From: Chloroflexia bacterium
GTDB taxonomy: Bacteria; Chloroflexota; Chloroflexia; Thermomicrobiales; CFX8
DNA length: 57,937 nt
Assembly (NCBI GenBank): GCA_030431755.1
Contig: JAUIIK010000015.1
Span: 1-57,937, forward strand
Reading direction: 5' to 3'
A program made the position numbers and the translations under genes. Positions 1-9,113 of the stretch are shown one piece after another. The notes beneath the pieces were generated by a model, which was not told the origin of the DNA, searched no databases, and saw only the letters and a program-made list of their open reading frames with translations. Numbering within the stretch: the stretch's first letter is position 1; each line of letters opens with the position of its first letter.

Positions 1-789
1 AGCCACACTTTCAACGTCTCGACATCGTTGAGCGGCGACAGCAACAGCGGCAACAACAGCAAGACCTCGAACAGTGTCACGGTCAACGCCCCGCAGCAGA
101 CGGTGGATGCCGAAGTGGTCAGCGCCTCGGCCAGCCCGACCTCGATCACCCAGAACAGCGGCAACGTCGTCGTCACGGCGACGGTCCGCAACAACGGCGA
201 TGCCAGCGCAACGATCCCGGTCAGCGTCAGTGGACCGAACAACTGGTCCAACTCGACCAACCGCACCCTCGCCAGCGGCGCATCGACGACAGTCCAGTTC
301 AGCTGGCCTGCGTCGGTCGTCGGCAATCACACCTTCACGGTGTCGACCAGCCTGAGCGGCGACGGCAACGCCGGCAACAACAGCAAGACAACGAACAACG
401 TCAGCGTCAACGGCCAGACGTCGAGCAACACGATCTACGTCAACGGCATCGACGTGACGGCGACGCCGACCGGTGGCGGCAACTACAACCTCCAGGCCGT
501 CGTCAACATCGGTCCCGACGCGGCCTCGGGCTCGGGCGCCTACATGTACGGCTACTGGATTAGCCCCCAGAACCAGTACCGCTTCGCCTACGGCTATGCG
601 AATAGCTCCGGCCAGCTGACGCTGGAAAACACGACGAACGTGACCGGGACCCATCAGCTCCGGATCTACTACGTCAGCAAGTCCGGCAAGCAGTACGTCT
701 CGAGCCAGAACGTCGGCAACCCCGGCACCGTCAACGTTGGCGGCGGCTCCCAGACGCAAGGCGCGTTCAACGGCGTCACGCCCTGGTAG
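1..789 (+). CDS. CARDB-repeat surface/secreted protein, 3' part (5' end outside window)
   Basis: The reading frame is open from base 1 to the TAG at 787-789, so this is the C-terminal part of a longer protein. Residues about 40-130 form a CARDB-type (cell-adhesion, Ig-like) repeat with the typical VRNNGDASATIPVSV strand. The end of a preceding copy is visible at the start: STSLSGDSNSGNNSKT is repeated later as STSLSGDGNAGNNSKT, and DNA at about 1-90 closely matches 325-420. The last ~115 residues form a separate Tyr/Asn/Gly-rich beta domain (VNGIDVTATPTGGGNYNLQ). The composition (Ser, Thr, Asn, Gly, almost no Cys) fits an extracellular protein. CARDB domains usually serve as spacer or adhesion modules; the role here is unknown. 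A strong terminator follows. Confidence 0.8.
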   Translation, partial: SHTFNVSTSLSGDSNSGNNSKTSNSVTVNAPQQTVDAEVVSASASPTSITQNSGNVVVTATVRNNGDASATIPVSVSGPNNWSNSTNRTLASGASTTVQFSWPASVVGNHTFTVSTSLSGDGNAGNNSKTTNNVSVNGQTSSNTIYVNGIDVTATPTGGGNYNLQAVVNIGPDAASGSGAYMYGYWISPQNQYRFAYGYANSSGQLTLENTTNVTGTHQLRIYYVSKSGKQYVSSQNVGNPGTVNVGGGSQTQGAFNGVTPW

Positions 790-810
790 CTCCAGACCAA
801 TCGCAATGTC

Positions 811-850
811 AGAGCCCCGCGCGGGATAACTCGCGCGGGGCTCTCGTTGT
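811..850 (+). terminator. Rho-independent-type terminator after the CARDB gene
   Basis: A perfect 13-bp GC-rich stem (811-823 with 832-844) closes an 8-nt loop 21 bases after the stop codon, followed by the T-rich CGTTGTTA. This is the clearest hairpin terminator in the first 10 kb and separates the CARDB gene from the lipoprotein gene at 950. Confidence 0.8.
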
Positions 851-949
851 TATGGCGTCTAGCGTGTCCGGGCGTTAGGCTTGGATCGTTCGCGCGAACA
901 CCAGTGAGACCGTGCGCGGCACGGATCGGGTAGAGAGCGGGAGGGCGGT

Positions 950-2209
950 GTGACGCACGCGCCGAGACAGATCACAGTCGTGTTGCTACTCACCCTCGCG
1001 CTTGCCACAGCATGCAGTAGCCCCCTGGGCGATGACGACCCGGACGCGACACCGACGACGCCCGACGCGACGAGCGCGGCGACAGCAACCACGCTCCCTG
1101 CGACCGCCGCGACAGCGACGCCGGAGCCGGCCGATCCGGAACCGAGCGCGACATCCGGCAGCCCCACGGCCACGCCCGCGCAATCAACCGCAACCCGCCC
1201 GGCTGCCACTTCCGCGGCGACGGCAACGGATGAACCGCTCCCGGCGGACGGCGCGGAGCTTCTCATTGAGGGTGGGCCGGCAACTGCGGTCGTCAATGGC
1301 GACGAGTCGGGCACGACGCTCTATGCGACGTCGGCTGGCCAGCTCTGGCGCTCAGACGACAGCGGCCGCACCTGGACAGAGATCAGCAAGGGCGAATTCG
1401 GCCCGCTCATCACTGCAATCAACAACGAGAACGTCCTCTTCTCGGGCGACCGTGGTGGTTGCGGCCGCGGCTTCTCGTTCCTGCCCTTCCAGCGTTCGTT
1501 AGATGGTGGCGAGACGTGGTCCACACTCAGCGACAGCATGGACATCGCGCCCTACCTGGCCTTCGCCATCCAGGACACGACGATCGTCTACGGCTCGAAC
1601 TGCGGCCTGAGCGTCTCGACCGACAGCGGCACGACCTGGGTTCCGGTGCCCGACCTGAACGGCGAGGAAATCTTCGCCGTCGCGACCGAGCGCACCGCAC
1701 CCATGGAGCAGCTCATCGTCGCCGCCGCGACCGAAGGCGGCACCGGGCGGCTCTTTCTCCTCGACACGGCCGACCCCGCCAACCCGCTCTTCGTCGACAC
1801 TCTGGCACAGTACTGGGGCGACGCGGCGATTGACTGGAGCGCCGGCCGCATCGTCATCGCCCACGCGCACCAGGTCGGCGTCAGCGACGATGGCGGCGCG
1901 ACCTGGCAGTGGAGCCGTGACGGTCTGGAGGACGCCACCTACTCGGTCGATCCATTCCTCGAGGCGATCCCCGAGGATGAGATTGATCCAGCCCGGCGCT
2001 TCAAGTATGTGCGGATCGATCCCGACGACCGTGACCGCATTTGGATCGGCGGGACGCGCGGAGCGTTCCTGAGCGTCGATGGCGGCGCGACCTGGGAGCG
2101 CATCGGCGACGATGTCGACATCACCGGGATTGCCGTCGCCAGCGAATCCAATCGGGTCATCATCTCATCGGCGAATGGCGCGCGCCTCTGGGACCGCGAC
2201 CGCGACTAA
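950..2209 (+). CDS. Lipoprotein with BNR/sortilin-like beta-propeller
   Basis: A 419-residue exported protein starting at GTG, preceded by GGGAGG. Residues 1-22 are a lipoprotein signal peptide with lipobox LATAC, so Cys22 is the probable lipidated residue. A low-complexity Thr/Ala/Pro/Ser linker (about 25-100) is followed by a beta-propeller with at least five Asp-box (BNR) repeats: SDDSGRTW, SLDGGETW, STDSGTTW, SDDGGATW and SVDGGATW. Such propellers occur in sialidases, photosystem II assembly factor Ycf48 and many bacterial surface proteins. No sialidase catalytic residues are recognisable, so a binding or scaffold role outside the membrane is more likely than an enzyme. Its stop overlaps the stop of the convergent MFS gene by 4 bp. 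Confidence 0.85.
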   Translation: MTHAPRQITVVLLLTLALATACSSPLGDDDPDATPTTPDATSAATATTLPATAATATPEPADPEPSATSGSPTATPAQSTATRPAATSAATATDEPLPADGAELLIEGGPATAVVNGDESGTTLYATSAGQLWRSDDSGRTWTEISKGEFGPLITAINNENVLFSGDRGGCGRGFSFLPFQRSLDGGETWSTLSDSMDIAPYLAFAIQDTTIVYGSNCGLSVSTDSGTTWVPVPDLNGEEIFAVATERTAPMEQLIVAAATEGGTGRLFLLDTADPANPLFVDTLAQYWGDAAIDWSAGRIVIAHAHQVGVSDDGGATWQWSRDGLEDATYSVDPFLEAIPEDEIDPARRFKYVRIDPDDRDRIWIGGTRGAFLSVDGGATWERIGDDVDITGIAVASESNRVIISSANGARLWDRDRD

Positions 2210-3414
2210 CCGCCCGGGTCCGGCGCGGAGTGGCTGACGACCGACGCAACCCGCGTCTCGCGCACGAGGAATAGCAGCGTCGCTGACGAGGCCAGACCGA
2301 TCCCGGCCAGGATATAGGCCGTCGCCGCGAAACCAGTCGAATCGGCAAGCGAACCGACCGCAAGCGGCCCACCAGCCCTTCCAGCATCGCCGACGAAGCG
2401 CCAGAGCCCCATGAACTCGCCGACCGCCCCGCGCGGGGCCAGATCGGTGCCGAGCGTCATCATCGCCCCGCTCCCGAGCCCGTTGCCGAGCCCGATGACG
2501 AGCGACACGGCCAGCAATGAGAAGTAGCCGCCCGCGAACGGGATGAGCGCAAGGCCAATCGACATCACCGCGAACGACGGCACCGAGGTGAATTTCCGGC
2601 CAAAGCGGTCCATGATGTAGCCGGCCGGGAAGAAGAGCGACATATCGACCAGTGAGGAAGCCGACTGAATCGTGCCGATCTGCGTCGCGCTCAACCCGAG
2701 CACCGCCTCGGCATAGAAGGGGATGATCGCCTGCCGACCGGCACGGATCATCTGGCCGGCCAGCTGAGCGACAGACGCGGCGCTGAGGTCGCGCCAGTTC
2801 ACCCGCAGGAGCTCCCAGACCATCGACCAGCGCGTGCGGTGGCTCGACTCGACATTGACCTCGGTCGAATCGACGAAGATCAGTGAGACGACAAGCGCGG
2901 CAACCGCCAGCGCCCCGGCCAGCATGAATGCCGAGCGCAGCCCGAAGAGATCGGCCACGACACCGCCGGTTACCGGCCCGGCGAACGCGCCGATGCGATT
3001 CAGGCCGCCAAAGATCGAGATAGCCCGGCCGCGCTCGGCGGGCTCTATAGCTTCGGCAATGTACGAAACCCGCGAAAGCGCCCACATTGAGCGTCCGACG
3101 CCGTCCGCCAGCCGGTAGACAATCAGCAACGGGAGAAATGACGAGTAGCCGAGCAGAAAGAGCGAGATCGCGATGATCGCTGTGCCGACCAGCATCGTGC
3201 GCTTCAGGCCGAACCTGCCGAGCACCATGCCCGCCGGGACATCGGCAAACATCGTGCCAAGCCCGGAGGCAGCCACGACCAGCGCGGCCATCGAGTAGCT
3301 GACATCGAATTGCAAGGCGAAGAGCGGCAGCGTCGGGAGCAGCAGTCCCTCGCTGAACGCCAGCAGGGCCGACGGCACGTAGACCGAGAGCATAAGCGCT
3401 CTGCGCGTCGTCAC
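2206..3414 (-). CDS. MFS transporter, drug/sugar exporter type
   Basis: A 402-residue integral membrane protein with about 12 hydrophobic segments and both MFS signature loops: GMVLGRFGLKRTM after helix 2 and GYIMDRFGRKF after helix 8. The second loop is the better match to the DRxGRK consensus. Length and the two-times-six helix layout are normal for the family. The substrate cannot be told from sequence; short loops and the lack of sugar-transporter motifs suggest a small-molecule exporter. Start taken at GTG 3414; an internal ATG seven codons later (3393) is also possible. It stands alone, convergent with the lipoprotein gene and divergent from the VOC gene. Confidence 0.88.
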   Translation of the reverse strand: MTTRRALMLSVYVPSALLAFSEGLLLPTLPLFALQFDVSYSMAALVVAASGLGTMFADVPAGMVLGRFGLKRTMLVGTAIIAISLFLLGYSSFLPLLIVYRLADGVGRSMWALSRVSYIAEAIEPAERGRAISIFGGLNRIGAFAGPVTGGVVADLFGLRSAFMLAGALAVAALVVSLIFVDSTEVNVESSHRTRWSMVWELLRVNWRDLSAASVAQLAGQMIRAGRQAIIPFYAEAVLGLSATQIGTIQSASSLVDMSLFFPAGYIMDRFGRKFTSVPSFAVMSIGLALIPFAGGYFSLLAVSLVIGLGNGLGSGAMMTLGTDLAPRGAVGEFMGLWRFVGDAGRAGGPLAVGSLADSTGFAATAYILAGIGLASSATLLFLVRETRVASVVSHSAPDPGG

Positions 3415-3603
3415 GAAGTCTGTGGCTCCCGCAGGATGTCCCGCGTCATCAATCTCCCTGACAGCTTGGGCGCATTGCCAGCGCGGATGCTAGCATGTCC
3501 CATCGTCCAACGGCGCAATTCCGGGTGGCGAATCAGCCCCCTGGCCCGGCAACCGCGTCTGAGGAGTGGACTACTAATACGCAAACTGAGGGAGCAAGCA
3601 GAT

Positions 3604-3987
3604 ATGGCAAGCGTCAGGCTCGAACACGTTGGCATCCCAGCCACAACCGACAACTTCGATGAGGTAGTGAGCTTCTACTGCGAAAACTTCGGCTGGACGG
3701 TCATCCGTGACCTGGAAGGACCGCCACGGATCAACTTCATCTCCGACGGCAGCGGCGGCAGGCTCGAGGTCTACGTCGCCGACGGCCCGGCCATGGCCCA
3801 CCCATCGCACCTCGCCTTTGCAGTCCCGGTCGCCGAGTACGACGCGCTACGCGACCGCTTGGTCGAAGCCGGCGTCGCCTTCGACGTCGACACGACCAAC
3901 CCCGCCGGCGACAAGCTCGGCTTCTTCAATGACCCGGCCGGCAACCGCGCCCAGATCGTCGGACGGATCGCCGCGCTACCGGACTAG
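3604..3987 (+). CDS. VOC/glyoxalase-fold protein
   Basis: A 127-residue protein of the vicinal oxygen chelate superfamily. It begins with VRLEHVGIPATTD, the usual first betaalphabeta unit with a metal-ligand His, and ends with the second unit (HLAFAVPVAEYDAL ... FFNDPAGNRAQIVG) typical of glyoxalase/bleomycin-resistance/dioxygenase proteins. The frame stays open upstream, but ATG 3604 follows GAGGGAGCAAGCAG and gives the standard length of one VOC domain. Substrate unknown. The following ~430 bases carry no gene and hold two inverted-repeat elements. Confidence 0.85.
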   Translation: MASVRLEHVGIPATTDNFDEVVSFYCENFGWTVIRDLEGPPRINFISDGSGGRLEVYVADGPAMAHPSHLAFAVPVAEYDALRDRLVEAGVAFDVDTTNPAGDKLGFFNDPAGNRAQIVGRIAALPD

Positions 3988-4052
3988 TGCTCTGATACTC
4001 GTGGAGTGAAGGGATTGTCCGATCTCGCCAGGCAACTCAACCATAACGAGAC

Positions 4053-4151
4053 TGTCATTTCGAGCGGGGACCCACGGCGTGGGTGCGAGAAATCTCAGTT
4101 TTGCGCCAGAGCGACGTCAGACTGAGATTTCGCTCGCTGGTCAAAATGACA
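4053..4151. repeat. Imperfect inverted-repeat (MITE-like) element
   Basis: The outer ends TGTCATTT (4053-4060) and AAATGACA (4144-4151) are exact inverted copies. Inside them GAGAAATCTCAGT is mirrored by ACTGAGATTTCGCTC. The ~99-bp unit lies in the gene-free stretch 3988-4413 and encodes nothing convincing; a 123-codon frame across it is built from repeat sequence. Confidence 0.6.
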
Positions 4152-4273
4152 ATTTCAACGCAGATGAGTGCCCCGGCGAGGTCAGCGGTTACCGTCCATT
4201 CACATGTAACGGAGCACTACACTCAGTTGCAGAATCATTGATGGTTCGATTGCAGAGCGGGCCAATCGACATC

Positions 4274-4347
4274 GTAGGGATGGGGCTTGTCCCCATCCGC
4301 GTACGTACGCATGTGCCTTACCGGATGGGGACAAGCCCCATCCCTAC
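4274..4347. repeat. REPIN-like element, family A copy 1
   Basis: Two 26-bp arms (4274-4299 and 4322-4347) are perfect inverted copies around a 22-bp spacer. Each arm starts with GTAGG and is itself a small hairpin (GGATGGGG ... CCCCATCC). The same unit recurs at 17951-18027 and in diverged form at 49363-49436. A GTAG-tipped palindrome present as an inverted doublet is the layout of REP/REPIN sequences. Confidence 0.75.
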
Positions 4348-4413
4348 AAGATCCGGGAATCTTTGGTACGCGGACCCTTCGATGTCTTCGACAGACGGTC
4401 TAGACATCCGCGC

Positions 4414-6546
4414 TCACGCCCGCTCGACGCGGAACTCATCTTCGAAGTAGCGGCGGATGCGTTCCTCTGAAGCGACGCTCGTCACGACGCCGACACGGTC
4501 GCCCGGCTCGAAGGTCGTGCCGCCGTGCGGGAACCGGACGACCTCGTTGCGCGTGTAGCTCACCAGCAAGGCGTCGTCCGGGAGCTCAAGCAGTCGTACC
4601 GGCAGATTGCACAGCGGTGAATCCGCCGTGACGCGCACTTCGAGCAGGGTGCTGCCGACCATCATCCGGTCGGTCCGACGGACTTTGCGGCGCAACGCCA
4701 ACCGGTACGCCGACAGCACCGACTGCAAGGTCACGATGCCCACAAGCCGGTCGCGGCGGCCATGGACTGTCTCGGTGATCGGGATCCAGCCCAGATTCTC
4801 GGTCGCCATCGAGTCGAAGATCGTGTCAAGCGCGGCAGTCCGATCGTAGCGCGTGCGCGGGGCTGACATGAGGTCAATGACGTAAGTTGTGGGCCGCTCG
4901 CTTTCCTCGACAACCGCGATATCGGTGGCCGTTAACACCCCAACAAGCTCCTGGTCTTCGTTGACAACCGGCGCTCCAGTAAGCGCCGCGTCGTGCAACA
5001 GCTCCTCCGCCTCGGCAATCGACTGGCCGGGCCGCAACGTGCGCGCCGCCGTCTGGACCGCTTCGCCCGCGATGAGCGTCGATAGCAATGGAAATGCGTA
5101 GCGGTGCCGGTGTACCGGCGAATCGGACTTGACCGGCAGCTGGCTCCGAAAGAGCGTCTCCGGCCCGACGACCAGACTCGCAATTCCTAGGGCTACCATC
5201 GCCGGCGCGAGCAACGACAGATTGCGCGTCATCTCAGCGACCATCAGCATGGCTGCGAGTGGCACATGTGAGACCGCGCCGAGATAGGCGATCATCGCAA
5301 TGATTGTCATCGACGCCGGGTCGGCTGGCATGGCCGGCAAGCGATCTTCAAACAGACGCCAGTAGGCCGCGCCGAGCATCGCCCCGATAAAGGCGCTCGG
5401 TCCGAAGACGCCACCCGATGTCCCGGAGCCGACGGTCAGGCTCGTTGTCAGGATCTTGAGCAGCGGCAGAAGCAGGAGCACGGCGAGCGAGATCTCGGCG
5501 AAGTTGCCGTCGATGACATGCTGGACCCAGCCGTAGCCGGTTTCCAGCGTCTGTGGCGCGGCCAGCCCGATGGTGCCGACAAGCACGCCGGCAATCCCGG
5601 TCTTGACCGGCAACGGCAGGGCCATGCGCTGAAAGAGCCGCTCGGTCTGATGAAAGCCACGCACGAAGAGTATTCCGAAGAGGCCGGTGATGACGCCGAT
5701 GACAACGAAATGCGGCAACTGCGCCGCGTCGTTGAAGAGGACATCACCCTGTTCGCCAAAGAGCGGGTCGAACCCGCCGTACAGGCTCCAGACGGTGTAG
5801 CTCGCAATCGAGCCGATCAGCGCCGGAATGAGCGCGTCAGACTCGATGTCCTCCCGGTACATCATCTCGCTGGCCAGCACTGCGCCACCAAGCGGGGCGC
5901 GAAAGATCGCCCCGATACCCGCGCCCATGCCAATCAACACGCATCGGCGGAGCTCGCTTGTGTTGAGATTTAGCGCCGACCCGATGAGGCTTCCAAATCC
6001 GGCTGAGATCTGCCCGGCAGGGCCCTCTCGGCCCGCACTACCGCCGGTACCGATAGTGAGCGCCGACGCGGCCATCTTGACGAAGGGCACCCGCCGCCGG
6101 ACACGCCCTGCTTCGTAGTGATACGACGCGATTACGCTTTCGTTGCCACCGCCAGCGCTCTCCGGAGAGAATCTGGCAACCAGTAGCCCGCTGAGGAAGC
6201 CGCCAAGTCCGACGACAACCGGCAAGAACCAGACGCTGCCAACCTGCACGACAACCCGGTTCCAGGGCCCACGCGGTTCTGCGGCGGTAAGCGGGATGGT
6301 CGTATCCGCCATATCGCGCAGCGCAATGACGGTAATCATGTTGATCAGGAGATCGAAGACTATCGCGCCGAGCCCGGCCACGACACCGATAGCGGCGGCA
6401 ATCCAGACCCACTTGAAGGCGTAGTAGCCATAGATCGACTCACCGCCGGTTTGCGGGCCGGCCGCGCGCCGGCTATGCGACCCACGCCGCCCCTCGCGGT
6501 CCCGCCGATCGATGATCGACCGCCACAACGATCTCAGCTCGTGCAT
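4414..6546 (-). CDS. ClC-family chloride channel/transporter with CBS pair and TrkA-C domain
   Basis: A 710-residue membrane protein. Residues about 40-475 form the voltage-gated ClC domain with the signature GSAGREGP (169-176; Glu174 is the external gating glutamate position) and GTSGGVFGPSAFIGA near 390. A pair of CBS domains follows (about 490-610), which in this family bind adenine nucleotides. A TrkA-C/RCK-C domain (about 625-705) ends the protein, as in other ligand-regulated bacterial channels. By eye, the internal proton glutamate of E. coli ClC (Glu203) aligns with Met228 in APLGGAVLASEMM, so it may be a passive channel rather than an H+/Cl- antiporter. That alignment is unaided. Start is the ATG at 6546. 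Confidence 0.9.
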   Translation of the reverse strand: MHELRSLWRSIIDRRDREGRRGSHSRRAAGPQTGGESIYGYYAFKWVWIAAAIGVVAGLGAIVFDLLINMITVIALRDMADTTIPLTAAEPRGPWNRVVVQVGSVWFLPVVVGLGGFLSGLLVARFSPESAGGGNESVIASYHYEAGRVRRRVPFVKMAASALTIGTGGSAGREGPAGQISAGFGSLIGSALNLNTSELRRCVLIGMGAGIGAIFRAPLGGAVLASEMMYREDIESDALIPALIGSIASYTVWSLYGGFDPLFGEQGDVLFNDAAQLPHFVVIGVITGLFGILFVRGFHQTERLFQRMALPLPVKTGIAGVLVGTIGLAAPQTLETGYGWVQHVIDGNFAEISLAVLLLLPLLKILTTSLTVGSGTSGGVFGPSAFIGAMLGAAYWRLFEDRLPAMPADPASMTIIAMIAYLGAVSHVPLAAMLMVAEMTRNLSLLAPAMVALGIASLVVGPETLFRSQLPVKSDSPVHRHRYAFPLLSTLIAGEAVQTAARTLRPGQSIAEAEELLHDAALTGAPVVNEDQELVGVLTATDIAVVEESERPTTYVIDLMSAPRTRYDRTAALDTIFDSMATENLGWIPITETVHGRRDRLVGIVTLQSVLSAYRLALRRKVRRTDRMMVGSTLLEVRVTADSPLCNLPVRLLELPDDALLVSYTRNEVVRFPHGGTTFEPGDRVGVVTSVASEERIRRYFEDEFRVERA

Positions 6547-6678
6547 GCTCCCCCTACCGGCCGCCGCACTGTCAGCTAGACGCGGTGACCGACCATAATG
6601 TTAGTTCACGGCGAGGCGTCGCAGTGGCCAGACGTTGACGCTGCGGCCCAGTCCGCCGGTCAAAGAAGGGGATCGCGT

Positions 6679-8904
6679 CTACATCACAGTCGGAGCGGGA
6701 ACACTGAGCAGCGCGAGCCCGTTCTCAAGCGTCTGACGCGTCGCGGCGACGAGGGTCAGTCGCATCGAGCGGGCCGGCTCGTCGGCGTTGAGGATCGGCC
6801 GGGCGTCGAAGTCCGCGTAGAAATCGTTGAAGAGCCGGGCCAGCTCGAAGACGTAATCGGCGATGACGAGCGGGCGGTATTCGGTGGCCGCCTGGGTCAC
6901 CTCTTCCGGGAACTCGGCGATCTTCTGGATGAGATCGATCTCTTCCGGCTGCAAGTCGACGAACTCGACCGGTCCATCGGGCAGTTCGCCGGCGCGTTCG
7001 AGAATCCGGCACGCGCGGGCGTGGGCATACTGGATATAGGGCGCCGCGTGACCCTGGAATGAGAGCGCCTCTTCCATGTCGAAGGCGATCTGAGTGTTGT
7101 TGTCCCGCGAGAGCATCAGGTAGAGAATGCTGCCGACGGCGACCTGCCCGGCGATGTCCTCTTTCTTTTCGTCGGAGAGGCGGCCGTCCGGGTTCTTTTC
7201 CTCGATGATTTCGAGGGCGCGCTTGCGCATCGCCTTCATCGCGTCCTCGTAGAGCACGGTGATGCCGTGGCGGCTGCTCATCATGCCCTCCGGCAGGGTG
7301 ACAAACTCATAGCCCAGGTGGAAGCACTTCTCGGCCTGATCGAAGCCCCACAGCTCCATGATCTTGAAGATCTGCTGCAGGTAGAACCCCTGGCGGTTAT
7401 CGATCACCCAGATCGAACGATCGATATCGAAGTCCTCGAACTTGCGCCGGGTCAACTCCAGGTCTTTCGTCGAGTAGAGTGTCGTGCCGTCCGAGCGCAG
7501 CAGCGGCAGCGTGCGGTACTTGTCCTCCAGCCCGAGGGCCTTGTCGATGTCAACGACCGGCATGCCGTCGCTCATCTCGGCAATGCCCCGGTCGACGAGG
7601 TCGTAGACGATCTGGCGGCCTTCCTCCTCGACCTCGCTCTCGGAGAACTCGACATCGAAGCGGATGCCGAGCTCGTCGTAGATGCGGTGGAACTCGTCGA
7701 TGCTCCACTGGCGCGTCTCCTCCCAGAGCGCGACCAGCTCTTCATCTTTCCGTTCCCAGGCCTGGAAGGTGTCCTTGATCTGCTGCTGCCACTCCGGCAC
7801 CTCCGGCCACCACTCGGGCGTCGCGTTGAGCCGCTTCCAACGGGCAATCCGCTCGGTCGTGTTCTCAATGGTGACGACAGGCGGCGGGTAGCGCACGTTG
7901 GCCGTCCGTGACGTGGGCGGCGGCGCTTCCTGCGGGCCGTGCTCGCGCACGAAGGCCAGCTCTTCCTTGAGCTGCGGCCCGACGTACTTCAACAGCATCG
8001 GGACGCTCATCGGCTCGAAGAGCTTATCCTCGTCAATCTCCCGGTGGTTCGCGATCTGTCCGAGCAGGTAGGCGACATCCTCGCCACAGACGCCGTCCTC
8101 GCGGTACATCTCGGTCACGATGGCGTCGATCTTCTCGACAAAGAGCGCATCGTCCTCGGCCAGCTCGTGGAGCAGCCCGAGCACGTCCTTGCGGTAGTTC
8201 AGCCGCTGGACCGCTTCGGTGTAGTACTCGCCCAGCCGCCGGCCGCGCAGCTTGCGGGTGATGCGCCGGTCCTTGTGAAACGACTGGTAGCACCAGAGAC
8301 ACTGGATGACGTGCATCCCGATATCGCCCCAGTAGTTGGCGCGAATCGTCTCGAAGCCGGCGAACTCGGTGATGTTCGCCAGCGCATTGCCGAGCGCGGC
8401 GTTGCGGGTATGGCCAATGTGGAACGCCTTGTGGGTGTTGGGCTGGGAGAACTCGACCATGACCTTGTCGGCGCGCTGTGTGCCCCGGCCATAGTCCGCG
8501 CCCTGGTCGATCGCTGTCCGCAGCACGTCGGTCGCGACGGTCGAGGTGTCGAAGAAGAGGTTGACGTAGCCGTTGACCGACTCCGCCCGGCTGATCGCCG
8601 ACGCGCCGTTCTGGCCGATGACGCCGCCGTTCAAACGCTCGGCAATCGCATCGGCCAGTTCCAGCGATTTCTCGCGCACGAGGCCCGACTGCCGTTTCTT
8701 GAGCTCTTTCTTCGAGAGCCCCTCGAACTCCTCTGCGTGTTCGGCGGCGACGATCTTGCTTGCCAGCGGGAACGACGCCAGCGATGTGCCCCATGAGCCG
8801 GAGAAGGGAATCGGCCTGAGCTGCAGCTCCTGGCGCTCGTAGCCCAGTTCCTCCAGCACGCCATTGATGAGATCAGACGCTCGATCTTCGTAGTGCTGTA
8901 ACAT
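6679..8904 (-). CDS. argS: Arginyl-tRNA synthetase
   Basis: Class I aminoacyl-tRNA synthetase that charges tRNA-Arg. An N-terminal Add-1-type domain (PIPFSGSWGTSLASFPLAS) is followed by the HIGH motif in QPNTHKAFHIGHTRNA, the KMSKS counterpart MSSRHG, and a C-terminal DALR anticodon-binding domain (AAPYIQYAHARACRI ... ENGLALLSVPAPTVM). At about 741 residues it is 150-200 longer than a usual bacterial ArgRS. The extra length lies mainly between the HIGH motif and the second half of the catalytic core, a charged stretch including TEMYREDGVCGEDVAY and TPEWWPEVPEWQQQ. ATG 8904 is preceded by GGGAG at good spacing; an upstream in-frame ATG at 8922 lacks such a site. Confidence 0.93.
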   Translation of the reverse strand: MLQHYEDRASDLINGVLEELGYERQELQLRPIPFSGSWGTSLASFPLASKIVAAEHAEEFEGLSKKELKKRQSGLVREKSLELADAIAERLNGGVIGQNGASAISRAESVNGYVNLFFDTSTVATDVLRTAIDQGADYGRGTQRADKVMVEFSQPNTHKAFHIGHTRNAALGNALANITEFAGFETIRANYWGDIGMHVIQCLWCYQSFHKDRRITRKLRGRRLGEYYTEAVQRLNYRKDVLGLLHELAEDDALFVEKIDAIVTEMYREDGVCGEDVAYLLGQIANHREIDEDKLFEPMSVPMLLKYVGPQLKEELAFVREHGPQEAPPPTSRTANVRYPPPVVTIENTTERIARWKRLNATPEWWPEVPEWQQQIKDTFQAWERKDEELVALWEETRQWSIDEFHRIYDELGIRFDVEFSESEVEEEGRQIVYDLVDRGIAEMSDGMPVVDIDKALGLEDKYRTLPLLRSDGTTLYSTKDLELTRRKFEDFDIDRSIWVIDNRQGFYLQQIFKIMELWGFDQAEKCFHLGYEFVTLPEGMMSSRHGITVLYEDAMKAMRKRALEIIEEKNPDGRLSDEKKEDIAGQVAVGSILYLMLSRDNNTQIAFDMEEALSFQGHAAPYIQYAHARACRILERAGELPDGPVEFVDLQPEEIDLIQKIAEFPEEVTQAATEYRPLVIADYVFELARLFNDFYADFDARPILNADEPARSMRLTLVAATRQTLENGLALLSVPAPTVM

Positions 8905-9047
8905 CCCCAACTCCCGTCCCATCGGCCCACAACCTGACGCAGCTAAAAGTATGGCAGAAAACCGCCACTGAGCGCGGGGATCGCCCGTCTCTTCAGGAAA
9001 CCGCTGACACGGTAGTGGATGCAGTCGCGACCGGCAGGAGCTACAGA

Positions 9048-9088
9048 GGGAAACGGACCGTCCGCAAGCTCACCTTGCGAACGGTCCG
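9048..9088 (-). terminator. Terminator of the aldehyde dehydrogenase gene
   Basis: A 15-bp stem with one mismatch (9054-9068 with 9074-9088) closes a 5-nt loop. Read on the minus strand it lies 25 bases past the stop at 9114 and is followed by TTTCCCTC. Confidence 0.72.
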
Positions 9089-9113
9089 AGTGCTGCCTGG
9101 GGAAGCTTCGAGG

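Noticed and set aside
4230-4262. GGTTCGATTGC as a possible tRNA T-loop
   Set aside because: No acceptor, D or anticodon stems can be formed around it; no tRNA was found in the window.
4079-4450. A 123-codon plus-strand frame
   Set aside because: It runs through both inverted-repeat elements and into the antisense of the ClC gene; it is made of repeat sequence.
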